Counted from the first letter of the stretch, positions 30,034-42,072 are shown. The stretch is DNA of 64,000 bases from Betaproteobacteria bacterium Ga0077540 (GCA_001464125.1 LNEP01000015.1:1-64000), one strand, 5' to 3'. Numbers and translations: made by a program. Notes: generated by a model from the letters alone, not told the origin.

Positions 30034-30641
30034 TGGCACTCCCTTTTAAACAATTGGTGATTGCCTCTGGCAACGCTGGCAAACTGAGAGAAATCGAGCA
30101 CCTGTTGGCACCCCTTTCGCTCGAAATCATTCCTCAGGGCAAATTGAATGTGCCTGAGTGCGAAGAACCTTACTGCACATTTATTGAGAACGCTTTGGCT
30201 AAAGCGCGTCACGCCAGCCAACACACTGGTTTACCCGCACTGGCTGACGACTCAGGCTTGTGTGTAGATAGCCTACAGGGCGCGCCGGGCGTGCTTTCCG
30301 CACGTTATGCCGGAGAGCCTAAGTCAGATGAGAAAAATAACCAAAAACTGCTCCAAGTATTGGGTGACAACACACAGCGCACTGCCCATTTTTATTGCGT
30401 GATGGTGCTGGTGCGCCATGCTAACGACCCAGAACCTTTGATTGCGGAGGGACAGTGGGTAGGCGAAATATTAAAAGAATATCGCGGGAACGACGGTTTT
30501 GGCTACGATCCGCTGTTTTTGGATGCCAAAACAGGCAAGACCGTGGCAGAGTTACCGCTGGAGATTAAAAGTAGAATCAGCCATCGCGGACATGCCATGG
30601 CCAAATTGTTGCAAAAGTTAGAAAGGTTGAGCCATGAGTAA
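30033..30641 (+). CDS. rdgB: dITP/XTP pyrophosphatase (RdgB/HAM1)
   Basis: VIASGNAGKLREI, LADDSGLCVDSLQGAPGVLSARYAG, GNDGFGYDPLF. Confidence 0.96.
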   Translation: MALPFKQLVIASGNAGKLREIEHLLAPLSLEIIPQGKLNVPECEEPYCTFIENALAKARHASQHTGLPALADDSGLCVDSLQGAPGVLSARYAGEPKSDEKNNQKLLQVLGDNTQRTAHFYCVMVLVRHANDPEPLIAEGQWVGEILKEYRGNDGFGYDPLFLDAKTGKTVAELPLEIKSRISHRGHAMAKLLQKLERLSHE

Positions 30642-30849
30642 ACAATGGCCAATATGGCTTCGTGATGATGGCTCTGTGGTCTCATGCACGGAAAAAGTTA
30701 AAGTGATGACCGAAAATTTTGATGAAATCAAACAGATTGCGCAAGATGCGTTTGAAGATGGCTTGTTGATGGAAGTCAGTGAAACGCAAATGCGTGCGGC
30801 ATTGCATGCACTGGTAGATAGTCTGATTAACCCTTACAACAAACTCTAG
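30634..30849 (+). CDS. Small conserved-looking hypothetical protein (71 aa)
   Basis: 8-bp overlap with rdgB, same strand; sense ORF with ordinary composition. Confidence 0.6.
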   Translation: MSKQWPIWLRDDGSVVSCTEKVKVMTENFDEIKQIAQDAFEDGLLMEVSETQMRAALHALVDSLINPYNKL

Positions 30850-30902
30850 TCCTGCCAAGCTAGTCACTTAACACTATCCTTCTCAGGCTACCCACGTAAA
30901 GT

Positions 30903-32726
30903 ATGGCAGGTACTCCGCAACAAATCCTTCAAAACATCTTCGGTTATTCGCAGTTTCGCCACCAGCAGCAAGCCATCGTTGAACATGTGATTGCCGGGCA
31001 TGATGCGTTGGTGTTAATGCCCACCGGCGGCGGCAAATCGCTGTGTTACCAAGTGCCGGCACTGGCACGTGAGGGTCTGGCGATTATCGTCTCCCCCTTA
31101 ATTGCTTTGATGCAAGACCAGGTGGACGCATTACAACAACTGGGTGTCAACGCCACTTTCTTGAACTCCAGCCTAAGCGCAGAAGAAAATCAGCGTATCA
31201 CGCGGCAAGTGATTGCTGGCGACATCAAACTAATCTATGTTGCGCCCGAACGCTTAATGCTAAGCAGCTTTTTAAGCCTGCTGGATGAAGTGCACCAACA
31301 TGTTGGTTTGGCACTGTTTGCCATCGATGAGGCCCATTGCGTTTCGCAATGGGGGCATGATTTCCGACCGGAATACCGCCAGCTCACCGTGCTACATGAG
31401 CGCTTTCCTGAAGTGCCACGCATTGCCCTCACCGCCACTGCTGATGCGCCTACACGCGCTGAAATTATCAGCCAACTTAAGCTCGAAAACGCGCGTCAGT
31501 TTGTCTCTAGTTTTGATCGACCGAATATCCGTTATTACGTCGGCATCAAAAATATTGCACGTCAACAATTACAAGCCTTTCTGACACGTGAACACCCAAA
31601 CGATGCTGGCATTATCTATTGTTTATCTCGCAGGAAAGTCGAAGAAACCGCCGCCTGGCTGGTTGAAAAAGGCTGGTCTGCGTTGCCTTACCACGCCGGT
31701 TTACCTGCGCAATTGCGTGAGCACAACCAGCGCCGCTTTCTGCGGGAAGAAGGCATTATCATGGTGGCGACCATTGCATTTGGCATGGGCATCGATAAAC
31801 CCAATGTGCGCTTTGTCGCGCATTTAGATTTGCCCAAAAGCATGGAAGGCTATTATCAGGAAACCGGCCGTGCAGGCCGTGATGGCTTGCCTGCGAATGC
31901 CTGGATGGTGTACGGCATGGGCGATGTCGTCTCCATGCGGCAAATGCTGGATAGCGGTGAAGCTTCTGAAGAACGCAAACGGCTGGAACGCCTAAAGCTA
32001 GACGCCCTGCTCGGCTACTGCGAATCCACCGCCTGCCGCCATCAAAGCATTCTGCGCTATTTTGGCGAAAGCCACCCCGGCGCCTGCGACCAATGCGATA
32101 ACTGCCTGCATCCAGTCGAAACCTGGCAAGCTACCCAAATCGCCCAAATGGCACTTTCTTGTGTCTACCGTACTGGCCAGCGTTTTGGTGCCGGCCATTT
32201 AATTGATGTGCTCACCGGCAAACTCACGCCACAGGTTGAGCGCTTTGGTCATGAAAAAGTCAGCACCTTTGGCATCGGAAAACCACTTAATCAGGCTCAA
32301 TGGAGTGGGGTTTACCGTCAATTAATTGCCACTGGATTGCTTGAAGCAGATATGGTTGCCTATGGTGGATTAAAGCTGACCGAGGCGGCAAGACCAATAT
32401 TAAAAGGTGAGCAGGAAGTCTGGTTACGCCGTGATGCCGAACCTGAAAGACGCATGAGCAACGCCGAGCGTAGCGCCCGCGCCAAAGAAGCCTTTGAAGG
32501 CGCTAACGATGACCCACTCTGGCAGGCACTCAAAGCCAAACGGTTAGAGTTGGCTAAAGAACAGGGCGTGCCACCTTATGTAATCTTTCACGACAGCACT
32601 TTATTGGAAATCCACAATCGCAAACCCCAAACCCTAAATCAAATGGGACAGATTAGCGGAGTAGGACAAGCAAAATTGCAAAAATATGGGGATGTATTTT
32701 TACAGGTACTGGAGGAAATGGCTTAA
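30903..32726 (+). CDS. recQ: ATP-dependent DNA helicase RecQ
   Basis: [35 protein letters not shown], zinc-binding Cys cluster, HRDC domain. Confidence 0.97.
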   Translation: MAGTPQQILQNIFGYSQFRHQQQAIVEHVIAGHDALVLMPTGGGKSLCYQVPALAREGLAIIVSPLIALMQDQVDALQQLGVNATFLNSSLSAEENQRITRQVIAGDIKLIYVAPERLMLSSFLSLLDEVHQHVGLALFAIDEAHCVSQWGHDFRPEYRQLTVLHERFPEVPRIALTATADAPTRAEIISQLKLENARQFVSSFDRPNIRYYVGIKNIARQQLQAFLTREHPNDAGIIYCLSRRKVEETAAWLVEKGWSALPYHAGLPAQLREHNQRRFLREEGIIMVATIAFGMGIDKPNVRFVAHLDLPKSMEGYYQETGRAGRDGLPANAWMVYGMGDVVSMRQMLDSGEASEERKRLERLKLDALLGYCESTACRHQSILRYFGESHPGACDQCDNCLHPVETWQATQIAQMALSCVYRTGQRFGAGHLIDVLTGKLTPQVERFGHEKVSTFGIGKPLNQAQWSGVYRQLIATGLLEADMVAYGGLKLTEAARPILKGEQEVWLRRDAEPERRMSNAERSARAKEAFEGANDDPLWQALKAKRLELAKEQGVPPYVIFHDSTLLEIHNRKPQTLNQMGQISGVGQAKLQKYGDVFLQVLEEMA

Positions 32727-32820
32727 AAGAACATGTTCTATTAGGGCAACTTACTCCATCTTCTTCGTACCCATTAAAAATCGACGCGTGATGTTGAACA
32801 CATTCCGTTAAAATGCCCAC

Positions 32821-34032
32821 ATGATTCCAATCTACCCTGTCAATAGTTTAAGCGCTACGCCACTACAAGGTGAGGTGACGCTAAGCGGCCTGACCAATCC
32901 ACCTCCACTTTCGTTGTACATCCATATTCCATGGTGCGTACGCAAATGCCCTTACTGTGACTTCAACTCGCATGAATCCAAGCAGAACATTCCAGAAGCA
33001 GCATATGTAGATGCGCTGATTCAGGATTTGGAACAGTCCACTCCGTTGATTTGGGGTCGAAAAATCCATAGTGTGTTTTTTGGCGGAGGCACGCCTAGCT
33101 TATTTTCCGGTGAATCTATCGACAGAATATTAAGCCATGTGCGCATGCTCACACCGCTTGAATACGGCGCTGAAATTACGCTAGAGGCTAATCCAGGCAC
33201 CGTTGATGTCGCACACTTTAAGGGTTATAAAGAAGCTGGCGTCAACCGTGTATCGCTTGGCATACAAAGTTTTGATGACCGCTACTTGAAGGCTTTGGGG
33301 CGTATTCACGATACCGAGCAAGCACTACAGGCAGCGCAATTAGCCATCGACACCTTCGAGCGCGTGAATTTAGATGTCATGTATGCCTTACCAGAACAGT
33401 CTTTGGAGGATGCGTTACGCGATGCTGAGATTGCCTGCCAACTCAAGCCTGCCCATTTATCGTTTTATCATTTAACACTAGAGCCCAACACGGCGTTTCA
33501 TCGCACCCCTCCCAGCTTGCCCGACGATGACACCAGCGCCACCATGCAAGAGGAAATTGAAAAAATACTGGCACAACAAGGCTATGTCAATTACGAGACA
33601 TCAGCATTTGCGCAACCGGGTATGCAATGCAAACATAACTTAAACTATTGGACCTTTGGCGATTATTTGGGCATAGGTGCTGGTGCGCATTCCAAATTGA
33701 GTTTTCACGACAAATTGATACGTCAAAGCCGTCACAAACATCCCAAACGCTATATGGAATTTGCCACGCAAGGGAACGCTGTGGATCAAGAGTGGCGTAT
33801 AGAGCGGGATGCTTTAGGCTTTGAATTTATGATGAATACGCTCAGGTTGCACGACGGGTTCGCCACGGATCTATTTCAACAGCGCACAGGCTTACCATTA
33901 ATTACGATTCGAGATAGCCTGCAAGCCGCTGTCCAACAAGGACTATTGGAACACCAAGAAACTAGGATAAGGCCCACACTCAAAGGGCGTCGTTTCCTTA
34001 ATAATTTGCTAGAAATGTTTCTAGACGAGTAA
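32821..34032 (+). CDS. hemW: HemW-like radical SAM heme chaperone
   Basis: YIHIPWCVRKCPYCDFNSH; VFFGGGTPSLF. Confidence 0.93.
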   Translation: MIPIYPVNSLSATPLQGEVTLSGLTNPPPLSLYIHIPWCVRKCPYCDFNSHESKQNIPEAAYVDALIQDLEQSTPLIWGRKIHSVFFGGGTPSLFSGESIDRILSHVRMLTPLEYGAEITLEANPGTVDVAHFKGYKEAGVNRVSLGIQSFDDRYLKALGRIHDTEQALQAAQLAIDTFERVNLDVMYALPEQSLEDALRDAEIACQLKPAHLSFYHLTLEPNTAFHRTPPSLPDDDTSATMQEEIEKILAQQGYVNYETSAFAQPGMQCKHNLNYWTFGDYLGIGAGAHSKLSFHDKLIRQSRHKHPKRYMEFATQGNAVDQEWRIERDALGFEFMMNTLRLHDGFATDLFQQRTGLPLITIRDSLQAAVQQGLLEHQETRIRPTLKGRRFLNNLLEMFLDE

Positions 34033-34035
34033 GCA

Positions 34036-35184
34036 TCAGCTGTTTTTCTCTGATCTAGTTGCCGCATGATTCGAGTTAGCTTCCTCGTTGTAATTTGTTT
34101 CTGCAGACATGTTTTCAAGCAAAGTCTTCGTATCTTGAAATGCTGTGTTTGAATCCTCTAGCGCCAGCCCCAACTCCGAATTGGTCATGGCTGGGCTCTG
34201 TTGTGGCTGTTCGTTGAGCTCAATGACTGGCAACTCACCCATCATTGGCTCCATTAATGTAGGTTCTATGAGCGTAGATTGAATGGTATTCAGCAAAGCG
34301 ATTTTGCGCTGAAGGTAACGCCGCTGTACCTGCCATACTAGCAACCCTAACAGCACCAGCCCACCTGCAAAAAAAGCAATCTTCACTGGTTGATTGCCAA
34401 GCATCTTTGTTGTTTCCTTCGCATTCCATTGCTCCGCCATGCCCAATGCATACGTTTGCCAGCCTATCACTGTCTTTTTGCTGGTTTGCCAAGCGTAGCG
34501 TAGCTGCACCACGGTATTATGCCAAGCGTGATTAAAGTAATCGGAAATATTCCCCAACTTTGGGGGATGTAATGTAGGTAACGAAACTTTGGGAACGTTT
34601 ATTTCGGGCAGTTCCAATGCAATCGGTACCTGGTGAAATGTGGATTTAACTGCATGCTCGTTACTTTTCTTGGGCAGTATCTTAGTGGGTGACGCACTTT
34701 TCAGCTGGTAACTCAATTGCAGTTGCTCCTGCTCAGACACTAAATCATCTCGCTTTTTAATGCGATGTGTCAGTGCACGTACTTCTTTTTCGTTAGGTAT
34801 TGCAATAATCTGCGCATGTTGAAAAGGGGCATTAGGCTCTATATTAATCCCTAGAGCCCTACTTAAACGTATGCTTTTCTGTGTAAAGCGTTGTGCCAAA
34901 ATGGGGCTGTCGGGATAAAACGTTTGCGCTAATTTAGCCAATGAATCTTCGGGCATCATCGGCCAAAGGACTTGTGTGTCGTCTAATACATTCGAAGACG
35001 CTTGGGCAGATAAATAGTTTTCATCCGCAGACGGTGCGTCTGACGTTGGTGCTTGGCTAATTATTGGATTGTTAATGCTACTTAAGGCAGTGTCGATGGG
35101 CAGGTTTGAAGGCTCGGCGAAAGAAAAAGAGGATGCGTAGCACAACCCTAAGCAGAGTAGTGCTGCCAGTCCCCTTGTCGTCAA
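34036..35184 (-). CDS. Exported/membrane protein, FimV- or LysM-like, function unknown
   Basis: Signal peptide, LAKLAQTFYPDSPILAQRF-like segment, one TM helix. Confidence 0.5.
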   Translation of the reverse strand: MTTRGLAALLCLGLCYASSFSFAEPSNLPIDTALSSINNPIISQAPTSDAPSADENYLSAQASSNVLDDTQVLWPMMPEDSLAKLAQTFYPDSPILAQRFTQKSIRLSRALGINIEPNAPFQHAQIIAIPNEKEVRALTHRIKKRDDLVSEQEQLQLSYQLKSASPTKILPKKSNEHAVKSTFHQVPIALELPEINVPKVSLPTLHPPKLGNISDYFNHAWHNTVVQLRYAWQTSKKTVIGWQTYALGMAEQWNAKETTKMLGNQPVKIAFFAGGLVLLGLLVWQVQRRYLQRKIALLNTIQSTLIEPTLMEPMMGELPVIELNEQPQQSPAMTNSELGLALEDSNTAFQDTKTLLENMSAETNYNEEANSNHAATRSEKNS

Positions 35185-35195
35185 CCTTATCTTTT

Positions 35196-36674
35196 TTATA
35201 TCAAAGTTGCCCTTGCTTGTTGTATGGCATTGCGTACTTGTTCGGGTGCTGTGCCCCCCACATGATTGCGGCTCGCCACAGAACCTTCCAACGTTAAAAC
35301 AGAATATACATCGTCTGAAATCATTTGGCTAAACTTTTGTAACTCGGCCAATGACATCTCGGCCAAATCTTGCTGCGTTGCCACACCATGCTTCACAGCC
35401 AATGCCACCACTTCATGTGCATCTCTGAATGGCATGCCTTTTTTCACTAGATAATCGGCCAAATCTGTAGCAGTAGCAAATCCTTCTAGTGCTGCTTGAC
35501 GCATATTGGCTGCATTAACACGCACACCCCGCATCATATCGGCATAAATTTGTAAGGTTACCAATAGCGTATCCGCCACATCAAAAAGAGGCTCTTTATC
35601 TTCTTGGTTATCTTTGTTGTAGGCCAACGGCTGGCCTTTCATCAGCGTCAACAGACCCATCAGGTGTCCATATACACGGCCTGTTTTACCACGCACCAAT
35701 TCCGGCACATCCGGATTTTTCTTCTGCGGCATAATGGATGAGCCAGTACAGAAACGGTCTGCTATATCTACAAATGCAAATCGCGGTGAACTCCATAGAA
35801 TCAATTCTTCCGAAAAGCGTGATAAATGCATCATCAACACAGAAGCCGCTGCACTAAATTCAATCGCAAAATCTCGGTCTGACACCGCATCTAGGGAGTT
35901 AGTACACACTGCATCAAACCCTAGGGATTGCGCCACCATTTCACGGTGAATAGGATAGCTGGTGCCTGCTAGCGCTGCAGCACCCAGTGGCAAACGGTTA
36001 ATGCGTTTACGTGCATCGGCAAAGCGCTCTGCATCGCGCTTTAACATCTCAAAGTAGGCCATGAGGTGGTGACCAAACGTCACTGGCTGTGCTACTTGCA
36101 GGTGGGTAAAACCCGGCATGATGGTATCAGCATGTTGTTCAGCTAGATCTAACAAAGCAGTTTGTAATGCTTTGATGCCGGCGAGCACATCATCCACGGT
36201 AGCACGCAACCACAGGCGAACATCGGTGGCCACTTGGTCATTCCTACTTCTGCCGGTATGTAAGCGCTTACCAGCGTCGCCTATTTTATCGGTCAAACGT
36301 TTCTCGATATTCAAATGCACATCTTCTAAATCTAGCAACCACTCAAATTGATCGGATTCGATTTCTTGCAAAATTTCGGTCAAGCCTTGCTCAATGGCAG
36401 CCACGTCTTGCGTGCTAATGATGCCCTGCGCACCCAACATGCGAGCGTGAGCAACCGAACCCTGAATATCAAAACGCGCCAGACGTTTGTCGAAATCTAC
36501 TGAGGCTGTATAGCGCTTCACCAGCTCTGCCACTGGCTCATTAAAGCGGCCAGACCATGCCTCTGCCTTTTGATTAAGCGATGATGTTTTTTTATCGTCT
36601 GATGACTGCACTTCTATCCCTTTTGCATTTTTGCTAGTGATTGCACTTGTTTGGCTGACACAACTACCAACCAA
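35196..36674 (-). CDS. argH: Argininosuccinate lyase (true start may be internal, near [10 protein letters not shown]-like position)
   Basis: [26 protein letters not shown] fumarase/lyase signature. Confidence 0.95.
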   Translation of the reverse strand: MVGSCVSQTSAITSKNAKGIEVQSSDDKKTSSLNQKAEAWSGRFNEPVAELVKRYTASVDFDKRLARFDIQGSVAHARMLGAQGIISTQDVAAIEQGLTEILQEIESDQFEWLLDLEDVHLNIEKRLTDKIGDAGKRLHTGRSRNDQVATDVRLWLRATVDDVLAGIKALQTALLDLAEQHADTIMPGFTHLQVAQPVTFGHHLMAYFEMLKRDAERFADARKRINRLPLGAAALAGTSYPIHREMVAQSLGFDAVCTNSLDAVSDRDFAIEFSAAASVLMMHLSRFSEELILWSSPRFAFVDIADRFCTGSSIMPQKKNPDVPELVRGKTGRVYGHLMGLLTLMKGQPLAYNKDNQEDKEPLFDVADTLLVTLQIYADMMRGVRVNAANMRQAALEGFATATDLADYLVKKGMPFRDAHEVVALAVKHGVATQQDLAEMSLAELQKFSQMISDDVYSVLTLEGSVASRNHVGGTAPEQVRNAIQQARATLI

Positions 36675-36741
36675 AGAGTTTTTATGAAAATTTTCTTTAA
36701 TAATAATATACTTATCGCATCATTATAACTAACTATAAGCC

Positions 36742-37728
36742 GTGCGCAAAAACAGCCGCCTCCCAAATTTACATAATTTTGGCATTCACCTGCGTATCAT
36801 CCTCATCGTCAATCTATTCGCGGTGATGGCGGCCATATTGCTTAGTCAGTATTTTTCCCAGTTTTTGGCCAAGTTCACTGAGCTTTCCACAGTGGTTCAG
36901 CCCATCTTGATTGTGAGCTTACTTTGCCTATATGGCTTACACCCCCTTCTTGATAAACTGGAATATCACATGAGTGTGGTGGCGATAGTGAGTTTGGAAA
37001 TGGTGCTCACCAATCTAACCTTCTCTGTACTGAGCCCATTTTTTGCGCCTGATTTTGTTCCAGACATGACGCGCGCCTGTTTGCTCGCTGGCATCGTTAC
37101 TGCCATCGTGTTGTACTACTTTAACCTGCAACAGCGGGCTTACTCCCCAGCGATTGCAGAGGCACGCCTTCAAGCTTTACAGGCGCGTATCCGACCACAT
37201 TTTCTGTTCAATAGCATCAATGCGGTGCTATCGCTCATTCGCAGCCAACCTAAGCGCGCAGAATCTGCCCTTGAAGATATGGCCGACTTATTCCGTGTGC
37301 TGATGGCGGATAATCGTGACCTAGTCCCGTTGGCAGATGAGATTGCATTATGCCGCCAGTATTTATCGTTAGAAAAATTACGTTTGGAAGACCGCTTGCG
37401 CGTGAATTGGCAAATTGAACAGGTGCCACCAGATGCCATGATACCGCCATTGATTATGCAACCCTTGCTCGAAAATGCGGTTTATCACGGCATTGAACCG
37501 CTACCCGATGGCGGGGAAATCACGATTACTATCACACGTAAACATGAAGACATTCTGATTACCATTAGCAATCCGTTTAGTGCTGATAAAGATCGGCATC
37601 ATGGCAATAAAATGGCGCTAAAAAACATTAAAGAGCGGTTATTATTACACTTTGATTTAGAAGCTTCGCTCAAATCCGAAGTCAAAAATAACCATTATCT
37701 GGTGCATATTCGCGTACCTCATCGATAG
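36742..37728 (+). CDS. LytS/AlgZ-type sensor histidine kinase (GTG start)
   Basis: RIRPHFLFNSINAVLSLIRSQPKRAE and ATPase N-box PLLENAVYHGIEP. Confidence 0.9.
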   Translation: MRKNSRLPNLHNFGIHLRIILIVNLFAVMAAILLSQYFSQFLAKFTELSTVVQPILIVSLLCLYGLHPLLDKLEYHMSVVAIVSLEMVLTNLTFSVLSPFFAPDFVPDMTRACLLAGIVTAIVLYYFNLQQRAYSPAIAEARLQALQARIRPHFLFNSINAVLSLIRSQPKRAESALEDMADLFRVLMADNRDLVPLADEIALCRQYLSLEKLRLEDRLRVNWQIEQVPPDAMIPPLIMQPLLENAVYHGIEPLPDGGEITITITRKHEDILITISNPFSADKDRHHGNKMALKNIKERLLLHFDLEASLKSEVKNNHYLVHIRVPHR

Positions 37729-37734
37729 ATACCC

Positions 37735-38481
37735 ATGACTAAACTGACGATATTAATTGCCGATGACGAGACGCCAGCGCGTAACCGATTGCGAGATTTA
37801 TTGGGTGATATGGCAGAAATCACCATTATGGCAGAAGCCCAAAACGGCAAAGAAGCGGTGGAACTTGCAGTGCAACATACGCCTGACCTGATTTTGATGG
37901 ACATACGCATGCCGCTCATGGATGGCATTGAAGCAGCGCAACACTTACAGCAATTGCCCGTGCCTCCTAAACTTATTTTTACCACTGCTTATGATGCCTA
38001 TGCCATCAAAGCGTTTGAACTCAATGCGATTGATTATCTGCTAAAACCCATACGCCAAGAGCGATTGGAAACAGCACTGGGTAAGGTGCGTGCGCTATTG
38101 CCTGCACAAATCGAATCGCTTAAACCGTTACAACCAATACGCACCCATTTAAGCATTCATGAACGTGGTCGTGTGATCTTGGTGCCTTTGAGTGATGTGA
38201 TTTATTTTCGTGCTGAGCAAAAATATGTAACCGTTAGAACAGCACAACGCGAGTTTTTGATTGAAGATTCACTGACGCAATTAGAGCTGGAGTTTGGTGA
38301 TCACTTGCTTAGAATGCACCGCAACTGTTTGGTCGCCAAACATTTTATTGCTGGGTTTGAAAAGCGCACCATCACTCACGACGATGCGCAAACCGAACAA
38401 CAGTGGGTCGCCATCTTAAAAGGTGTGCCAGAAACCATCGCCGTCAGTCGTCGCCAGCAACACCTGATTAAAACTATTTAA
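37735..38481 (+). CDS. LytTR-family response regulator (AlgR-like)
   Basis: Receiver domain ILIADDETPARNRLR ... LILMDIRMPLMDG, C-terminal LytTR domain. Confidence 0.92.
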   Translation: MTKLTILIADDETPARNRLRDLLGDMAEITIMAEAQNGKEAVELAVQHTPDLILMDIRMPLMDGIEAAQHLQQLPVPPKLIFTTAYDAYAIKAFELNAIDYLLKPIRQERLETALGKVRALLPAQIESLKPLQPIRTHLSIHERGRVILVPLSDVIYFRAEQKYVTVRTAQREFLIEDSLTQLELEFGDHLLRMHRNCLVAKHFIAGFEKRTITHDDAQTEQQWVAILKGVPETIAVSRRQQHLIKTI

Positions 38482-38525
38482 CTAAGGTTTAATAACCTAA
38501 CGTTTAATTAGCCCAGATTGCTAGG

Positions 38526-39203
38526 TTACAGCTTATTTTTTCTTTCCTGCATATCAGCAATCACTTTAGCAGCCCAATCTTTACCACCCAGGCCAAACGC
38601 AATCGCCAGCGCCAAAAATACAGCACCAAACACAATCACAAACAACGAATAGATGAGTTGCATGCCGATACCTAATTGCTCTAAGGCGACAAATACCGCC
38701 AAAATTTGAATGCCGTATTCTGTAGAGGTACTGACGGCCAAGGCTTGAGGAAATTTAATGCTATGTAGCCATGCAAACACAATACGGTTCATAAAACGCG
38801 CCAATAGCGTACCAAACACCAAAATCAGTATCGCCACGATAATGTGTGGTAAGTAGACGGCTAGTTGTTGTAACAATCCGGCGACTGCAGTCAGCTCCAA
38901 GGCGTTGGCACCGGTAATCACGAACAGCAAAATCACCAACCAATACACCACCTGACTGATAACACCGCTTAATGTGACATGAATATTGCCACTATTCATA
39001 AATGCTTCTAGACCGGATTTGCGTGCAAACTGATCAAACTGCATCAATTCCAATACCCGCTTGACTCCGCTACGCACAAGTTTAGCCACTATCCAACCAA
39101 AAAATAGAATGACCAAGACGGCTAACAAACGTGGTACAAAATTCACCAACTGTAGCCAAAACTGATTGAGTGATGCGAGAAAAATATCAATTTGATATTG
39201 CAT
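38526..39203 (-). CDS. Mechanosensitive-channel-like TM-helix protein (CmpX-like)
   Basis: Multiple TM helices; LAIAFGLGGKDWAAKVI motif. Confidence 0.75.
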   Translation of the reverse strand: MQYQIDIFLASLNQFWLQLVNFVPRLLAVLVILFFGWIVAKLVRSGVKRVLELMQFDQFARKSGLEAFMNSGNIHVTLSGVISQVVYWLVILLFVITGANALELTAVAGLLQQLAVYLPHIIVAILILVFGTLLARFMNRIVFAWLHSIKFPQALAVSTSTEYGIQILAVFVALEQLGIGMQLIYSLFVIVFGAVFLALAIAFGLGGKDWAAKVIADMQERKNKL

Positions 39204-39340
39204 AATTGCCTCCTATCTTGCGCTTAACAATGACGATTCAACTTTCATGCGAGGAGTAAGCTTACCCCAAAACCACACCATAGTTCCAAATGTTTTATCA
39301 CTTTCCGGTGTTCATAAGCGCATGTGATAAAATTTAAGTT

Positions 39341-40279
39341 ATGAAAAATGCACCGCAAAAACTCGTCATCGCTTCGCGCGAAAGCGCCCTTGCCATGTGG
39401 CAAGCCAAACATATTCAAGCCAAATTACAAGCATTGTATCCGCAATGTGATGTGCAAATTTTGGGCATGACCACTACTGGCGATCAGATTTTAGATTCCC
39501 CATTGGCGCGCATTGGCGGCAAAGGGCTGTTTGTAAAAGAGCTAGAAACCGCACTGGAAAATGGCAGTGCTGATTTAGCGGTGCACAGCATGAAAGATGT
39601 GCCCATGAACTTGCCCGAAGGTTTCGCACTAGTGGCTACCGGTGAACGGGAAGATCCTCGTGATGCGTTTGTCTCCAATCAATATGATGGGCTAGAGGCA
39701 TTGCCCGCAGGCAGTGTGGTCGGCACCTCCAGTCTGCGTCGCCAAAGCCAAATACAGGCACGCTTTCCACATCTTAAAATTGAATCTTTACGCGGCAATG
39801 TGCAGACACGTTTGCGCAAATTAGATGAAGGCCAATATGCCGCCATTATTCTGGCCGCCGCTGGGCTCATACGTTTGGGCTTAGGTGAAAGAATTCGAAG
39901 CTTTATTTCGCCGCAAGACAGCATTCCCGCCGTTGGGCAAGGTGCGCTTGGTATCGAAATTAATGCTAATCGTCATGACTTAATCGATATTTTGGCACCG
40001 CTTAACCATGCAGACACCCAATTATGCGTGGAAGCAGAACGTGGTTTTAGCCGAGCGCTAGCAGGCAGTTGTACCGTACCGCTGGGTGCGTATGCCACAC
40101 GTGACGGCAACAACATTCACATCACAGGCTTTGTGGCCAGTGTAGATGGCGCACAAATGCTGCGTGAGCACATGGTAGGGGATGTCGGCAATGCAGAGGC
40201 CGTCGGTAAAGCCTTAGCAGCTAAGTTAGTAAGTTTGGGTGCAGATCACATCTTGTCTGCCTTAGATCACATTAAATAG
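39341..40279 (+). CDS. hemC: Porphobilinogen deaminase
   Basis: [46 protein letters not shown]. Confidence 0.97.
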   Translation: MKNAPQKLVIASRESALAMWQAKHIQAKLQALYPQCDVQILGMTTTGDQILDSPLARIGGKGLFVKELETALENGSADLAVHSMKDVPMNLPEGFALVATGEREDPRDAFVSNQYDGLEALPAGSVVGTSSLRRQSQIQARFPHLKIESLRGNVQTRLRKLDEGQYAAIILAAAGLIRLGLGERIRSFISPQDSIPAVGQGALGIEINANRHDLIDILAPLNHADTQLCVEAERGFSRALAGSCTVPLGAYATRDGNNIHITGFVASVDGAQMLREHMVGDVGNAEAVGKALAAKLVSLGADHILSALDHIK

Positions 40280-40280
40280 T

Positions 40281-41036
40281 ATGTCTTCATTACCGCTTGC
40301 TGGCGTAAGTGTTGCGATTACTCGGCCTAGAGACCAAGCCAAAAAACTCACCCACTTGATTGAGTCAGCCGGCGGCCATGTCATTTTATTTCCGCTAATT
40401 GAGATTGTTGCGCTGGATGATGTCAGCCCATTTGAGCACGTGATTGCCAAGATTAACGACTATGATTGGGTGGTTTTTATCAGCAGTAATGCTGTGCAAC
40501 ACGGCATGCCTCACTTGCTCAAACAGACCATTCCCAGCCATTTAAAATTTGCTGCCATTGGCCCAGTCACGGCCAAAGAGTTAAAAGACTTCGGGGTTGA
40601 AGATGTACTAATTCCAGAGGGCAGATTTGATAGTGAGTCTTTACTATCCATGCCACAACTCCAAGATATGCAAGGTAAAAAGGTAATGATTGTACGCGGG
40701 GTTGGCGGGCGTGAGGTGTTGGCAGATACCCTCAAATCGCGCGGTGCAACTGTCACCTTTGCAGAATGCTATCAGCGTATCAACCCGCAAGATAATATCG
40801 AGCTACTCGCCAAGGCTTGGTCAAATGAGCATTTAAAAGCCATTGTAGTGACCAGCTCAGAAGCGATGCGTCATCTGCTGGACTTAGCCAAGGACGCGAG
40901 TTGGTTAAAACAGGTTACCCTTTGTGTGAATCATGCAAGAATAGCTGAACAACCACTTGCGATGGGCTTGAAAGTAAAAATTGCGGGAGCGCCCGGCGAT
41001 GAAGCGATGATAAAAAGCTTACTCAGCTTGCGCTAG
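40281..41036 (+). CDS. hemD: Uroporphyrinogen-III synthase
   Basis: Follows hemC; ITRPRDQAKKL, FISSNAVQHG. Confidence 0.92.
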   Translation: MSSLPLAGVSVAITRPRDQAKKLTHLIESAGGHVILFPLIEIVALDDVSPFEHVIAKINDYDWVVFISSNAVQHGMPHLLKQTIPSHLKFAAIGPVTAKELKDFGVEDVLIPEGRFDSESLLSMPQLQDMQGKKVMIVRGVGGREVLADTLKSRGATVTFAECYQRINPQDNIELLAKAWSNEHLKAIVVTSSEAMRHLLDLAKDASWLKQVTLCVNHARIAEQPLAMGLKVKIAGAPGDEAMIKSLLSLR

Positions 41037-41046
41037 AGATCCACAA

Positions 41047-42072
41047 TTACTTAGGCGCAAACGTAAACGCGTCACTGAAAAACTCATCTGCTGGTAAGCC
41101 CTGCTCGACAAACGTTTTATGGGCTATCTCCACCATCCCCGGTGCACCGCATACATAGGCCTGATGCGCACTTAAGTCGGGGTAATCTTTAAGTACAGCC
41201 TCGTGAACTAAGCCGGTTCGGCCTTGCCAGCCTGAATCTGCTGGTTCCTCTGATAATACGGGGATATAGCGCAGGTTTGGTAAGAAGTCTGCCCAGCGTT
41301 GGCATAGCTCATCCATGTATAAGTCTTGCTGCAAGCGACCGCCACGATACAACACGATTTCACGTTGCATGCCTAGATGAATCATATGTTCAATAATGCC
41401 TTTGATGGGCGCAAAGCCAGTGCCGCCCGCTACAAAAACTATCGGCTTGTTCGATTCTTCTCGCAAAAAGAAAGTGCCCAGAGGTGCCTCAATCCGCAAT
41501 ATGGCTTTTTCCGACATTTCCTCAAATACGTATTGGGTGAATTGTCCGCCTGGCACTAAACGTAGATGGAGTTCAATCAACGCATCGTCATGCGGTGCAT
41601 TGGCGATAGAAAAGGCTCTGCGCTTGCCATCTTTGAGAATAAATTCCAGATATTGCCCCGCCACAAACTGTAAACGCTCGCTGGCAGGTAATTGCAAAAA
41701 CAACACCATCACATCGCCAGATAACTGTTCTTTTTTCTGCACACGTACCGGCAAAATTCTGGGTTTAATTCCATTCACGCCCGTCAGCTCACGGCACTCA
41801 ATCACCAAATCTTCCAATGGACGTGCGCAGCAAAACAAGGCTTGGCCTGCTGCTAATTCTGCATCGGTCATGGCGCTACCCTGATAATCATCATGCATCA
41901 GTTTGCCGGAAATCACTTTGCCTTTGCATGCCCCGCAAGCACCGTTTCTGCAGCCATAAGGTAAGTTGATACCAGCTTCAATCGCTGCCTCAAGCACGGT
42001 TTGACTCGGGCGCACTTGAAATTGATGGCCACTGTTTTGAATAGTCACATTGGGGTGGTTGTTTGCACTCAT
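41047..42072 (-). CDS. 2Fe-2S ferredoxin / NAD(P)H-flavin reductase (CDP-6-deoxyglucoseen-reductase-like)
   Basis: GCRNGACGACKGKV and ferredoxin reductase domains (RAFSIANAP, FVAGGTGFAPIKG). Confidence 0.9.
   Translation of the reverse strand: MSANNHPNVTIQNSGHQFQVRPSQTVLEAAIEAGINLPYGCRNGACGACKGKVISGKLMHDDYQGSAMTDAELAAGQALFCCARPLEDLVIECRELTGVNGIKPRILPVRVQKKEQLSGDVMVLFLQLPASERLQFVAGQYLEFILKDGKRRAFSIANAPHDDALIELHLRLVPGGQFTQYVFEEMSEKAILRIEAPLGTFFLREESNKPIVFVAGGTGFAPIKGIIEHMIHLGMQREIVLYRGGRLQQDLYMDELCQRWADFLPNLRYIPVLSEEPADSGWQGRTGLVHEAVLKDYPDLSAHQAYVCGAPGMVEIAHKTFVEQGLPADEFFSDAFTFAPK

Noticed and set aside
41396-41884. 162-aa + strand ORF antisense to the ferredoxin reductase
   Set aside because: Antisense shadow of a gene with clear Fe-S and FNR motifs.
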